This document shows positions 34,512-45,778 of a DNA stretch of 64,000 nt, in pieces. The position numbers and the translations under genes were made by a program. Below the pieces are notes generated by a model, which had not been told where the DNA came from, did not search any database, and was given only the letters and a program-made list of their open reading frames with translations. The number at the start of each line of letters is the position of its first letter. Positions within the stretch are counted from its first letter, which is position 1. Source of the stretch: Pyronema omphalodes. Lineage: Eukaryota > Ascomycota > Pezizomycetes > Pezizales > Pyronemataceae. The stretch lies in assembly GCA_024516155.1 (NCBI GenBank), contig JAJJXM010000004.1, positions 1,302,001-1,366,000 of the forward strand, in the 5' to 3' direction.

Positions 34512-37136
34512 CTACCGAAACTTGGCGGCAAACCCGGTTCTTGCCGGAGCGGCCGGAGTCTTCACCTCCGACTCGCCCATCATCAACTTCTCCAGCAAAA
34601 TCGGACCAGTAAGCGGATCAACATTTGCGTATTTCTTCATACGTAGTCCAATGTCGTAGAACTCGTCAGGATTATCATTTTGAAGAAGATCGACGGTTTG
34701 ACCAAGCTCGACGAATACTTCCAATAACATGGGTTGCCCGAGTCCGCTGACGAAATTTTGGAGGTATGCTACATCTGTAGCAAGGTCTTTAACGGCGGTT
34801 TTGTTGATCTTCTTGACAGATTCGGAACGGGGGAGCGCCTGGTGTGTCCATTAGCTAAACAATTCATAAAAAACACGCAGAAGAGGACATACGATAATGG
34901 AGGTAGCGATATGACTGAGAGCGTCAAAGTAGATCAAACCCTTGATATCTTCCGGGAGAGCAAGTAGTGCGGATCCCATGATGTTATTCAAGAACAGTGT
35001 CATCTGCTGCAGGTACTCGCTAGGCTTTTCCTTGGGCTTGGTACCCATCCAGCTGTAGTCGGAAGTCTCTACCAACTCATCAATCTTGCTGTTGACAAGC
35101 TCAAAGATACGTTTCTCGGCGGTCTTCTTCTCCTCCTTGAAGCGGGTGGTAGCTTTGAGAGATATCGAACCTCCCTGGTTTGACTGTCTTGCATCAACCA
35201 ATAGCTGTTCTAGTTCACGACTGGCAGTCTCGAATTGCTCAAGATTGATCAAAATCTGGACGAGCTGGCCAAGGTTATTGGATTGTAGGCGATCCACAAG
35301 CTGCTTGCAGACTTGGCTGCAAAGGAGCTCATCCAGTGAGGCTTTAAGCTCGTCGTCGATAGCGGTTTCGTTCTGGAAATACTGGTCGGAGAAGAAGTAG
35401 TACTTGTTAAGGAAATTTCGGATGTCAATGCAGCATAAGGGGTACATTTGTGAAAATGGTAGTACAGTGGGAAACCTATTGCGGGTGTTAGCGGTTACTA
35501 AAATGTGTGCCGTGGTGCAGGTTTATTACTCTCTGTTCTCAACAGGGTCTTTGAACCAGCTGACGTTCACCACGTTCTCGTAGTCTTCAAGAGTATTAGC
35601 TGTCATAGGGCCGAAATCCTCGTTGGACATAATCTCCCGGAAGTCATCGCAAAACTCTTTCTTAAGGAGCTTAGAGTACTCGGCGAACAGAATGAGTAGG
35701 TAGCTGTCCCAAGCATCACAGGAATAGCCCCAACTCTACGTTAAATTAGCTCAAGTTCAGCAATTGCAGTCGGTGGGATACCCACATCCATAGTTTGGAT
35801 AAACAACGACAAAATGTTTTTGACCTTTAAAAGGGTGTCGGCGACAGTGATGCCCTTCAAGGCTGGTCCAATAATTGCAATGGCTTTTTTACACATACTA
35901 TCCCATAGCTCGTCTACATCCATGGCACTTCGAAAGTTCCTAGTCTTCTTCATTGTTGCCTTTTCTAGGATGGCGAAACCGGCGATACTCTCTAGGAGAT
36001 GGTTTAGTGGAGAAATTTCGTCATTTGTCAAAGTTAAACTAGCAGGCATCAATAATTCTTTCTGCTGCCGTCTAGTGTCGGTGTATATCATTCGAAATTC
36101 GTCTCTCTCACCCAAGGCCTCGTGGATGTGTAAACACTCAAATAACGGCTCGAACGCAATCCGAATATCCTCGTTATCCAAGACATCAAACTCCTCCCTT
36201 TCGTCTAGTACCAATTCAATAGCTGAGTTGAGCTTGAACAGTCTAAGATAGGGGCTTTTCTCCACGCGTTCTTTTTGTCTCCGTCGGCGAAGTTCTGTCT
36301 GATCAAAAGCGACCTGTCCAAGGAGCTGTGAGCTCTCACGAATCCGGTAAAGCCAGCTGTTGAGATCCGTCATTACGGCCTCCTTAACCATTCCTTGCAT
36401 AGCTGGAACTGAGTTCTGGATCATCTCCGCAACATCGAATTGCACAACCTCCTTGAGATGGACATTCTGAAGCTCATCCAGGGTTCGTAGTGCAGCGTAA
36501 TGCTTCTTGTTCCGTAGTAGCTCCTCGACACGGTTCGCAAGACCTAGAACCTCGAGACATAGCCGTAGTGCCTGTGTAGCTTCATCGATGTTTTGTCTCA
36601 CGTCTCGTGAGTCTACCAAAGCCTTCTTGTGTTCTACGACCTTCTGTGTGCTGGTTTGAATGGATTCGTTGAGCTTAAGGATTTCGTCGGTGAGATCGAC
36701 AGTTCCTTTTCGAACATTGAGGAGCTGGTTAACGGAGGCAACGAATTCCTGGTGGTTGCTATTGCATAGCCGTTCGATCTCTTGCTCGCGCTGGTCGGAG
36801 AAGCTCTGGAGCTGGGATTCGAGGGAGTGCTCGCGACCTGTCGTGCAGGCGTCGTGGATAGCTGTTATGAGCTGGTCAAGATAGTCGGTGTCGGACGGTG
36901 CATGGAGGAACTTTTTGACGTCTGTTAGCTGTAGCTCGTACCATAGAGGCTCGACGGTCCGACCTGTTGGATGTTGAAGCTGTCTTTCATTGCGGCCTTT
37001 CACGCTGTTGCTGGAGTTGCTTGATCGATGGCATTGGGGAGGTACCGGGGTTTCGTGGTCAATGCTCTTAGTTGAGCCGCCACGGAGGTCCCCGCGGCGC
37101 GCTTCACTCAAGTGGCGATGGTAAATTCCACCCCAT
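34512..37136 (-). CDS. SEC15: Exocyst subunit Sec15
   Basis: Four clear coding blocks on the minus strand: up to 35786, 35735-35530, 35475-34893 and 34838-34512. They are separated by introns of 50 nt (35785-35736), 54 nt (35529-35476) and 54 nt (34892-34839), all GT-AG. The product is about 800 aa, the normal Sec15/EXOC6 length. Diagnostic segments are SDTDYLDQLITAIHDA near the N-terminus, WGYSCDAWDSYLLILFAEYS in the middle, LPFSQMYPLCCIDIRNFLNK, and the helical C-terminal domain (MMLEVFVEL-type region). Sec15 binds the Rab GTPase Sec4/Rab8 and Sec10 in the octameric exocyst, which tethers secretory vesicles at growing hyphal tips. The 5' end is unresolved. The frame opens at 37111 with TTG and no in-frame ATG exists nearby. 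One option is a 29-nt first exon from the ATG at 37136 spliced 37107-37011. Confidence 0.92.
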
Positions 37137-37406
37137 GAATTTCCTATTTCAGCACCGCGATACCAATGTTCAATTCAAGACACCTTATTTATGGACTGAT
37201 TTTGTGATATTGACATGATATTATAATTGTTGTGTTGCATTGTTTTCCGCAAAATCGACAAGCTGAAATATGGATAATCATAGCCACTGTATCACCCAAA
37301 TTCATCACCAAACTTTTAGCTTTGAAACCTTTGAATAATGTACAAATTAAAATCCCAAATTCCATTAACGCCTATTATGGTTGATTTTTCCTGATTAAAT
37401 AAATGC

Positions 37407-38634
37407 CTATCCCTGCGACTTTTGAAGATATCTCTGTAAACTCTCCTCATCCTCCTTTGTGCCCCTGCTTCCAGAATCACCAAGAGCCTTCTGATATCTC
37501 TTCTGAAGGGTCTCTTCATCCTGCTCATCCACGACCTCGTCCTCATCACGCTCAACCATTCCCTGATTATCCTCGTCATCTGTATCAAGATCGCTGATAA
37601 CATCCGCCTGCTCCGGCTTCTTTCCTACAGCTAGATCCTTCATCAACCGATCCAGCTCCTTCTGCTTATTCTTAAGCTTATCTTCCTCCCTCTTCGCACG
37701 AGCCTTCTCCATCTCCGGCTTATAATCCTTCTCATACTCCTCCACCTTTCCATCCACCGCCTTCAAGAACTCATCGATACCGGCACCAGTCATAGCCGAC
37801 ACTCCGATCAAATCGAGGTGGTTATAGAACTCATCCAACATAAGTGACATCGAGTTCAGCAGCGAACCCATGTAACCTGATCCACCAATTGCTTCTTCAT
37901 CACCATTTTCTTCACTAGCTCTCAACGCCGTCTGAAACGCCTCAAAATCCGTCATCCATTCCCTGGCGAAGTCCGCATCATGTGCATCAGTCTTGTTGAA
38001 GACCAGAATCATGGGAAGTTTAGTCTTGTAAAGAATCGAGCAAGCGTAGAGCATATTTGCCATGAAGGTAGCGGGCTGCGCAGTTCTTGGGGTATCAATA
38101 ATATAAGCAATCACCGTTGGGAAAGTCGAAGCCAAAGCATCAGTGATAATAGCACCACTAGCAGACCAAACAAAACACTCAATCTGTCCGGGGGTGTCGA
38201 CGAGAACTCTGGTCAAAGAATCGGCGCGCTTCTCGAGAATTCCGATAACTTGATCGATTTTGGTTGCGAATAAGTTGAGCGATGTCATAATTCCTCCGTT
38301 AGGCCCAAGGTTGTATTGTGTCATAACCTCCTTGTAGTTGACTGAATCGCGGATATCAATGTTACGGTCGAAAGGGACGTTTTTAACGGCGGGATCAAGG
38401 TTAATGATGTAAGGAGGTTCTTTAGCAGCGTGAAGGTGCGCATTAAGGCGTTGCATGAAGGTTGTTTTTCCAGAACCTGGAGGACGCCATTAGCTATAAT
38501 GAACGGATCGAGAAGTCTTGGAACAAATGCGTACCGGCCATGCCTATGCAGACAATGTTGACAGGTTGCTTCTTTGCCGAAGAGGCAGCGGGCTCGGTGG
38601 CCGCGGGTGCGGGTGCGGGTGAAGTGGTAGACAT
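37407..38634 (-). CDS. NPA3: GPN-loop GTPase 1 (Npa3/XAB1)
   Basis: Exon 1 is 38634-38535 and exon 2 is 38476-37407. The 58-nt intron (38534-38477) splits the P-loop codon G|GT, giving 389 aa against 385 in yeast Npa3 and about 374 in human GPN1. The start at [11 protein letters not shown] is preferred over an upstream in-frame ATG at 38784, because the family begins shortly before the P-loop. Visible motifs are: P-loop GMAGSGKTT; NLDPAV; the family-defining Gly-Pro-Asn in [19 protein letters not shown] (G3); FNKTDAHD (G4); and SAMTGAGID (G5). The C-terminal third is a charged helix and acidic tail, as in the family. GPN1 dimerises with GPN3 and is needed for nuclear import and assembly of RNA polymerase II. 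It lies about 270-300 bp upstream of SEC15 on the same strand. Confidence 0.95.
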
Positions 38635-39735
38635 GACGCGTGGAGCTTCGTGAATCGTGATGGATTTGCTGGAGTGGAGGTGGAGTAGTGGGGCAGATTT
38701 GGCGTTGCGCAGGGCTGACCGACGGGTAACAACCTTGCATTTTATTAGCGTGCTTCGAAGTTTCTGGTTACACGCGTGGCGCATTATTCAGCAGCACCTA
38801 TATATCTCATGAAGCTAGAGAAATGGTATGCGATACTTAGGACTCGTTTGTCAATGAATTTCGTTATGCATTTACTCTACAACTCTAGTAAAAAGTCCTT
38901 TTGTCTTCCTTGAGCTGGATTTTGACCAAGATAGAACTGGATATTGGTGAAGTAAAATATCAAAATAATAAACAGAAATAATCCCAACTAGATTCGACTA
39001 AAAAAGACATACCGTGGATTTACATAATGCCACTGATAATAAATGACATATCTTTGCAATTGTTAGGTACAGGGAGTGTTTCCAAGCGCCAAGCCAAGGT
39101 TTACAAAAATTAGGGTACAAATCATGATGCTAATTTTGGTAATTCGACCAGCGTGATATAGCTAGCATCGATATTATACCACGTTATACGGAGACGCTCT
39201 TTTTCCATGGGAAAATAACAGATAACTGCCAGGGAACGAGCCCTGGCCGATAATGGTTTCAAAGAAGATAAATGCCGATTGGAGTCTCGAATGAAGGATT
39301 GAAAGACTGAATCGTTTTTCCGAACGCATATAATGACGGATTCTCAATGCCTTTAACAGTTTGAAACTGACAAGGAGGATCCACAAAGATCACTTACAAA
39401 ATCAGTCTATAATCCTTGAAGAAATGTTTTTTTTTGGAGTGCCTGACAACGTTTCAGTCAAATCCAAATCCAGTCACCCCTAACCAACTCTATTCTCCGA
39501 ATGAAATGTTATGATGAAAGACATGCAATGCTGCCATGAACTGTTGGTCACTGGAAGTTGTTGGTGATGAAATACCACGTTTTCACTATTGCAATTTTCA
39601 GTGGTCGATGCTGGAACTGAAAAGAGTTGCACCATTCGTTCCGTTATTCATCCAAGATGCAATTCAATGCTTCCTATCACCTCAAGAAAGAAGTAATCCA
39701 CTAGAGGAGACCGCTCAATACCCCACATACATTAT
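38635..39735. other. Intergenic, no gene seen
   Basis: Holds the GPN1 promoter side and AT-rich sequence. No ORF with coding character. Confidence 0.5.
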
Positions 39736-39904
39736 TACCAGAGTTCGGCACGGTCCGCCCGGCCCGTCATTTACGGTCCCGTCCTATAGTAGGACCAGGA
39801 TCGGCCGTCCTGGAGGCACCATGGACTGGACGGACCGTGGGTGACCACGGTTAGCGTCACGATCGGTCACTCGAAATTGGCGGTTTTTACCACGGCTTAT
39901 GGTG

Positions 39905-39919
39905 TTTTGCTTAGATAAT
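39905..39919 (+). repeat. Left target-site duplication of the SINE
   Basis: TTTTGCTTAGATAAT, identical to 40261-40275. Confidence 0.93.
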
Positions 39920-40260
39920 GGAGGCAGCCCCAGTAGTGTAGTGGTGTAACTCCCTGCGGCTGCGCAAATGCAACGGGTTTGAATCCCGTGTCGATCCCAC
40001 AGGTATTGCTTGGTTACCGGGGTTTGCCCTCAGGGAGGTTTACCCGGTGCTCAGGATAAGTGGTCACGCTTTCCTGATCTATGCCTCCTTAGGTGTAGAC
40101 AAGTGTTGGTGGAGTGGTTGGGTAAGTGGGTGTAGGAGATTAGGGTACCTCATTAGGAGACTTCGGTCTCGAGGACAGGAAAAATGGCTGTACCAATTTT
40201 CTTTCCCCGCATAGGCCTTAAAGGCCTCGATCGGACGTATGATTAAAATCAATAAATAAA
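39920..40260 (+). mobile_element. tRNA-derived SINE, near intact
   Basis: A 341-bp element is bounded by a perfect 15-bp target duplication. The first 75 bp are tRNA-like: A box TAGTGTAGTGG (39934-39944) and B box GGTTTGAATCC (39983-39993, one mismatch to GGTTCGAATCC), with CCAGTAG..CGGGTTTGAATCCCG forming the T-arm. The tRNA-unrelated body has TTACCGGGGTTTGCCCTCAG, CTTAGGTGTAGACAAGTG, CCTCATTAGGAGACTTCGG and CATAGGCCTTAAAGGCCTCG. The tail is AAAATCAATAAATAAA. It has no ORF, so it must move with the enzymes of a LINE. Diverged relatives lie at 6050, 54341 and 56046-56430. Confidence 0.88.
39934..39993 (+). promoter_or_regulatory. Internal Pol III promoter (A and B boxes) of the SINE
   Basis: A box TAGTGTAGTGG matches TRGYNNANNNG. 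B box GGTTTGAATCC is one base from the consensus. The spacing of about 38 bp between boxes is normal for tRNA-type promoters. Confidence 0.75.
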
Positions 40261-40275
40261 TTTTGCTTAGATAAT
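40261..40275 (+). repeat. Right target-site duplication of the SINE
   Basis: TTTTGCTTAGATAAT, directly after the AATAAATAAA tail. Confidence 0.93.
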
Positions 40276-40854
40276 TCTAATGCATTGCACGAATTAAAGC
40301 CAGCTTTATGTGACTCGCAAAAACAAAAAATATACTGATGAATAACAATGCCCCTTCTTCCCCCACTAAAATGCATCCTTCTGCATCTTTCTCTAATGAA
40401 AACATTTCTGGCAATGACAGGCAAGGTGTTCTACCCCTGGTCGGTACAGGTGTAGAGGACGACGATGAGGTCATTTTGATACTTTTGCTCTTTTGAAGAT
40501 CGAGTGATGGCTGTTGATGTTTGACTTACAGCGGCAATGAAAGAAGTTGTGAATTTTTGAAGGTAGAAGATGAAATGTGCAATATAGAGGGAATATTTAT
40601 AGCAGAACTGTACTTTACTAAGAAACAAAAATAATATCAAGCTACCATAGGCAGCCAAACTATTTCAGGGTGGAGTATGCACCTGCGGTGGGGTACAGGG
40701 TTTACTAAACTGCCACATCAAGAGTTCACCAGCTACTACAGTGCTGAAAACGTCGCTGCCGCGGCCCATTATGTCTGGCAAACTTAAATCACACTGCCGC
40801 CTGCAAACTAGCTAACTCGGAAACCCACGGTCTTGCCGTCACCTGCCGTCCCAT

Positions 40855-40993
40855 CCGGTCTTTTTGGTTCTGTGGACGGGACCGGACCATATAGCGATAG
40901 ACCGTCCGAAGTTGCGGATGGGACCGGACGACCAGTGTGGTCCCGTCCGGCCCACCGTCCTGGACGGACCGTGCCGAACTCCCATCCCAGCTC
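40855..40993 (+). mobile_element. Dispersed repeat, ACCGTGCCGAACTC family, short copy 3
   Basis: GC-rich block with many CCGTCC/GGACGG half-sites ending GGACGGACCGTGCCGAACTC. This end is the reverse complement of the end at 39739-39756. Internal inverted repeats (GGGACCGGAC and GTCCCGTCC) give fold-back potential. No ORF of interest. Confidence 0.6.
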
Positions 40994-42100
40994 TGAGTTG
41001 TATTAATTTTCTTGTTGTCATTGACCAATTATTCATAGTTAACTCGTTGGTTTGAGTGCTTCTGCTATGATAAACTAATTGACATCAAAGATTTAAGATT
41101 TTTTCCTATGTACATTCTTGTGGATTTCCATATTATCATTGTGGCATTGTCAGGATCTGTTTGACCACACACCGACGAACAACAGGCAATGTACTATCCT
41201 CTTGGATAGTCACCTGGCTCGTTGTCAAATACTGCTCTACAGTACGAATTCGTTCTTTGGGGCTAAGCTCTTTTTTTTTTTTTTTTTTTTTAGATTACTA
41301 GCACGGGGAATGCATATTCCTATACAGGGTATTTCTGTAGGCTGCCTTTGAGTCTCGGTGATGTGGTTCTTTTGTTTTTATATTGCACTGATGCCGGTTA
41401 CTCTGTAGTTGGTGTAGTTTACTCATAGCGGGAGAATCCAGTGCATAAAGGCAGGATTGTTCGGTAGAGGATAAAATGCGCACTAGACGAACTACCCAAC
41501 CATCATAGCCTCCATCTATACCCGACGTTTATTTCTTATGTGACTCCCCACAATCTGCCCAATAGAGCGATATGTAGCAAGTTCGAATGTTCAAAGGAGA
41601 AGCGAAAGGTAAGAGGTGTATGACTGAATGAGGTTTCCTTATTTCAGTGTGAGAAGTTGATCAAGGTCATTCTAAATTTCTTGGCACAGGCAGAGATGTA
41701 AAAAACAAAGTGGCATAGATATGATGCTATCAAGGTATTTCTTTTTAAGGGACGTATCGGTTGGTTTGTATTATATTTTTTTTTTCTGTACTTTGTGGGC
41801 GAATTTGAAGGGTTAGGACATTATGGGGTCTCAGTTGGCTTAGTTCACGAAGGCGGGATTCAAGTTTCTTTTGTATCTGTAAAGAACTTTTGGGCCTTAG
41901 TCAACGTACGATTGAAGACATAAATAAATATGCATTAATTCTGGCCAGTAATTAGTGTATATCCACTGTAAAGCCATCACAAAAGAAGATGAGGAGCCAA
42001 AGGTCTGGATTGGGCAAGAGTCGCCAAGGCATTAAATACCGGGAAGGTGGAGTTTCAACTTTCGAGTGATAACGTCGTACACTAACCTCCGATTTCCCCT
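40994..42100. other. Intergenic with T21 run
   Basis: AT-rich, with a 21-T homopolymer at 41271-41291. No gene supported. Confidence 0.5.
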
Positions 42101-42150
42101 CCTCCACTCTCCTCCACTCTCCTCCACTCTCCTCCACTCTCCTCCACTCT
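42101..42150 (+). repeat. 10-bp tandem repeat (CCTCCACTCT)5
   Basis: Five exact copies of CCTCCACTCT. CT-rich tracts like this often sit in fungal promoters, but no convincing gene follows. Confidence 0.93.
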
Positions 42151-45100
42151 TTCTACCATCAGCTTCCGCTTAATTCTGCATCGATTCTCCATATATCACC
42201 GTTTCTTCATTATTGACATTCAAGCGCCATCTTTCAAATCTTTGGGGAAAAAAAGCCAGAACAAGCAATATTCAAGCTTCTACAGGCCCCTGCAGCACCC
42301 TTTTGCCAGCCAAGTATTCTTTCCACTACAGAAGGCTTCTATCCTCCGTTCTAATAATCCTTTCACGAATGGTATAAACCTTGCACCTGCCTGGCCCGCA
42401 TTTGAAGCGCTCGTATCACAGACCAGAGCGTTAATCAAAGCATAAGTGTGCGGCACTGCGGCAACTAAGCGCCCGAATATATCCGCACAACGGTTATCCT
42501 GGTATCTGCAGCATCAGAGCTTACGGAATACCTATCGGAATCCAGATAACTAGATGGAGATGCAGTTCTTCCCCTGACAATTGCATGTTGATGTCGCTTT
42601 GAAGTTCGATTCCTCGGCCGAGCGGTTGCACGAACCTCCCAGGTATCGCATTAGAAATCTAGATGTTAACGGCACGAAATTACCTCATCTATGATACCCA
42701 CCATCCAATGGATCCCATTTATGGATTACACATTCCCCAGCAGTCAGTCCTACAAGAAAACTCGGAACAATCCCCGTCATAGGTGAGGAATATAAGGGAC
42801 CAGATGGGTCACAGCACACCTTAGAACATCGAGGATATCTGCCGCTTGCCTATTGCACCAGCCACAAATATCTGCCTCCATTTTCCCTCACGGATGCTAG
42901 AATCTCTGACCTCTCATGATTTCCTCTATTGATATCCAGTTTCCCATGGACCATGATTATGCAGTTGTTTAACAAATGCAGAAAGCATGCAGATATCCGT
43001 TGCATGCCAATTTTCATGCAGGCACATTTTGAAGATAGCCCAGTGCATGAAGCCGTACAACAAGTTCCACAAGCTGACAAGGAATGGATTACGGATTAAT
43101 TGAGAGTTGACAAGGGTACAAGGCGGCGGCGTCTGGAGCCCGGGAATTGAATCTTGCGTTGCTTTACCGCCTTACAAGCCATAGGCGGTAATGAAGACGA
43201 GGTGGCCATTAATGAGAAATCTTGGAATAGAATAACCGCTGGAAACGATGAGGTTTCTCCATGAAGTTCCATCTCTAAAATGTGGACGGCATGAGCAACA
43301 TTGGAATGCGGAGAGTGCGATAAGTATCTATCACTGATATGCCCTGACATATGATAACTAGCGGAGTCGAGGAAGCTGACTGGAAAATGATAAGCCCCTT
43401 GCTCAAAAGTCATCCAGTCGTTCTATTGATAGATCACAAGATCTGTCAGATGTTTTGCAGTAACTCTACTGACCACAAAGTGCAGTTAATGTGGATTGGA
43501 CATCACCTGGTATCACGAACGCCGGTCAAGCAACTGCGTACCCGAGTACAAGTGTTTCGCATTGAAAGCCTTCCTGCAGGTGGGATATGCAATATCTGCT
43601 CCTGCATCTGTCATCTCTTCTATACCATTCCAAGGCGGGACAAACTGCAGGGACTTCTCCCATCTGCCAAAAATATCGGTATTCTGGTCCGTTGTAATAC
43701 CGCCACTTTTCGCATGAAAGAGTTTTGTGCCCTATCATCCACCGTCTGCAAAACAGTTTTGTCCTCACATAGTGTACTCTAAATGGATAAAGCGGAGGCG
43801 CAGGTACTATTCGAAATTTATAGCTCTAGGCCGAAGAGCCGCCAGCAGGACGATGGATCTTGTGTGACCGGACGATATGACGACATAATGAGCAGCCGTG
43901 TGTGTATATTTCGGCTATGCATGAGCCGTTCCGGAACATGTCAATTCTGATCTTCGGCGCCGAATTCCAGAAAATCCAAAAATACCGTGCTTCCATCTTG
44001 TTTTGGGCAGGCTCCGATCGACAATATCGGCGGTCGAGTGCAACGCCATGAATACAGCCGATACTATGGAGTTCAATGTCAGCGCTAATTCGACGGTGTA
44101 AAAAAATCCTTGGTCAACTCTCAGAAATCTCGGAACTTTAATCAGGGAACGGACAAACGACTCCGATAGGCTTTGGTGTTGTTGATGCTCGCGGTCTGTG
44201 GTCTGATCCACTGGGTTGTTCCGCCTTGTAGAGGATCTGACCAGGGAGGCTATTACTGTAGGGACACACGTCCTTGTGGATTCCTACAGGCTCGTGAGCT
44301 ATCATCCAACTTCAAACCTGTTTACGTACGGTAGAGTATGGCAACGGTTGTGATGACAAGACCAACAAGAACGGTACGAGGTTTCAGTATACTCTTAATA
44401 CCAATCGCCGAATGTTGTATCTCCAGGGTCTAATTAAGGACAGCAGATCTGATCACGCAGTTATCTTGGCAGATTGACCTTCCTTCTAGATGGGTTCCTT
44501 AGGTTCCATCTTTGATGACATCGATCAACCAATATTGGAGTAATTTTAATCCGGCGCTGCGAAACATTATGCTCGAGCATTTGTTTCCGTTTTGTTTTCG
44601 TCGTCAGCTCGCGATGGATCGGTCGGGTCGGGTATATATTTCTGGATACTCGTGCCTAGAGTGCATAGAGAGCGCAGTACATACATACTCTAGACAGGCT
44701 CCTCGGGAGCGGGAATCGGAATACCTACGCGAGGCGCATAAGTGATGCGACGCTGCAACCAACGCATGCATGGGGCGGCCCCAAACAAGTATGCCAAAGC
44801 CCACCGACACCACAGGTCACTCAAGCGCAACAACAGGTTTTAGCTCTGCGGATCCGGAGACAATGTGAAAATTGGGAAACCTCCAAGACGAAATTCAAGT
44901 AAACACGAGAGATTAGGGCCTTCGCCACTCCGAGAAACTGGGGAAGACGGATAAAATTGATTGAAGTCGATCGCGTTAAGTGCCCTGACACCCTATCGAG
45001 CAGAACTAAGAGTTGCAGCGACGGATTGAACAGGTTAGGTTCACGGCTCTCAAGGAGAACAATCAAGTGTTCCATGGCAACGCAACTTTCGAAGGATACG

Positions 45101-45360
45101 CAGACCTATGAGAATCTTTTCAAGCACATCCTCCGCTTTACGGCCGGTATCAGCTGACGCTAACGTCATCATGTACCTGAGCGGATGGCGGGCATGAGGA
45201 GGCGGGCGAAACTCTATATCTATATCAACATCACATTCTCCGCATTCATCAATTTTGTTATTACGAACACAGCATCATTTGAAACAGCAATATACCTCTT
45301 ACGAATACACCACTTACGAATACACCCTTAACGAATTAAACGAATTACGACACCATCATC
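42151..45360. other. Ambiguous stretch with exon-like fragments
   Basis: No complete gene. Short open runs look faintly coding: plus 42155-42445 (ends AFEALVSQTRALIKA, no ATG), plus 42955-43100 (IFMQAHFEDSPVHEAVQQVP, then a stop) and plus 43351-43780. They may be remains of a decayed gene. 44619-44660 resembles 54660-54700 (GTCGGGTATATA then GATACTCGTGCCTA), an old repeat. Confidence 0.35.
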
Positions 45361-45778
45361 ATGAGCGAGAAGACATTCCACAAGACCTCAGAGGATTTAA
45401 GAAAGATGGAGTCACGCGAGTCTAAAAGGCATGGTGGAAAGACGCCTGCCGATTCCGATGCCTCGATATTGAAGGTAAACACATCTCATATCACATATTG
45501 TTTGGGCGTATCGCTGATTAAAAAAAATCAAAACACAGTCCATCGTTAGTCAACACAAGCCCAACCCTGATAGAGTACAGGCGAACCTTGAGCTTCCCCA
45601 AGATCCACCAGGAAGCTCCGACATGAAGAGTGCGGATGCTAGATACCATACTGGGGTTGGGAGTGGAAGAATTTCGGGAGGAGTCGGCGGAGAAAGTGAT
45701 GCTCTCAGAGAGCCGGTTGCTCAGGAGTCCGCGGTGAGAGTGGATGGAGACAAGCTGCATAAGGGGACTGTTGTGTAG
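45361..45778 (+). CDS. Conserved-looking 117-aa hydrophilic protein
   Basis: Exon 1 is 45361-45474 (38 codons) and exon 2 is 45539-45778. The 64-nt intron is GTAAAC to ACACAG with a CTGAT-type branch region. The start MSEKTFHKTSEDLRKMESRE sits in an ideal context (ATCATCATG). The product is Lys/Ser/Asp-rich with no Cys or Trp and is probably disordered. It looks like a small, conserved, possibly stress-associated protein of ascomycetes with the pattern of an N-terminal 'KTPEDLRKMESRES' block followed by 'PADSDA'. I recall similar fungal hypotheticals but cannot name a function. The upstream region is CA/AC-rich with repeated TTACGAATACACC motifs just before the ATG. Confidence 0.8.

Larger units (their letters stand above)
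39736..40345 (-). mobile_element. Dispersed repeat (ACCGTGCCGAACTC family), copy 2, split by a SINE
   Basis: 39736-39904 and 40276-40345 together align with 11565-11862 in reverse complement. The homology resumes exactly across the SINE (AGAATTATCTAAGCAAAA here against AGAATTTTCTGAGCAAAA at 11638). This shows the repeat was present first and the SINE came later. Non-coding; end GAGTTCGGCACGGTCCG. Confidence 0.75.

Noticed and set aside
35086..36251. Plus-strand ORFs opposite SEC15
   Set aside because: Antisense shadows of a clearly conserved gene.
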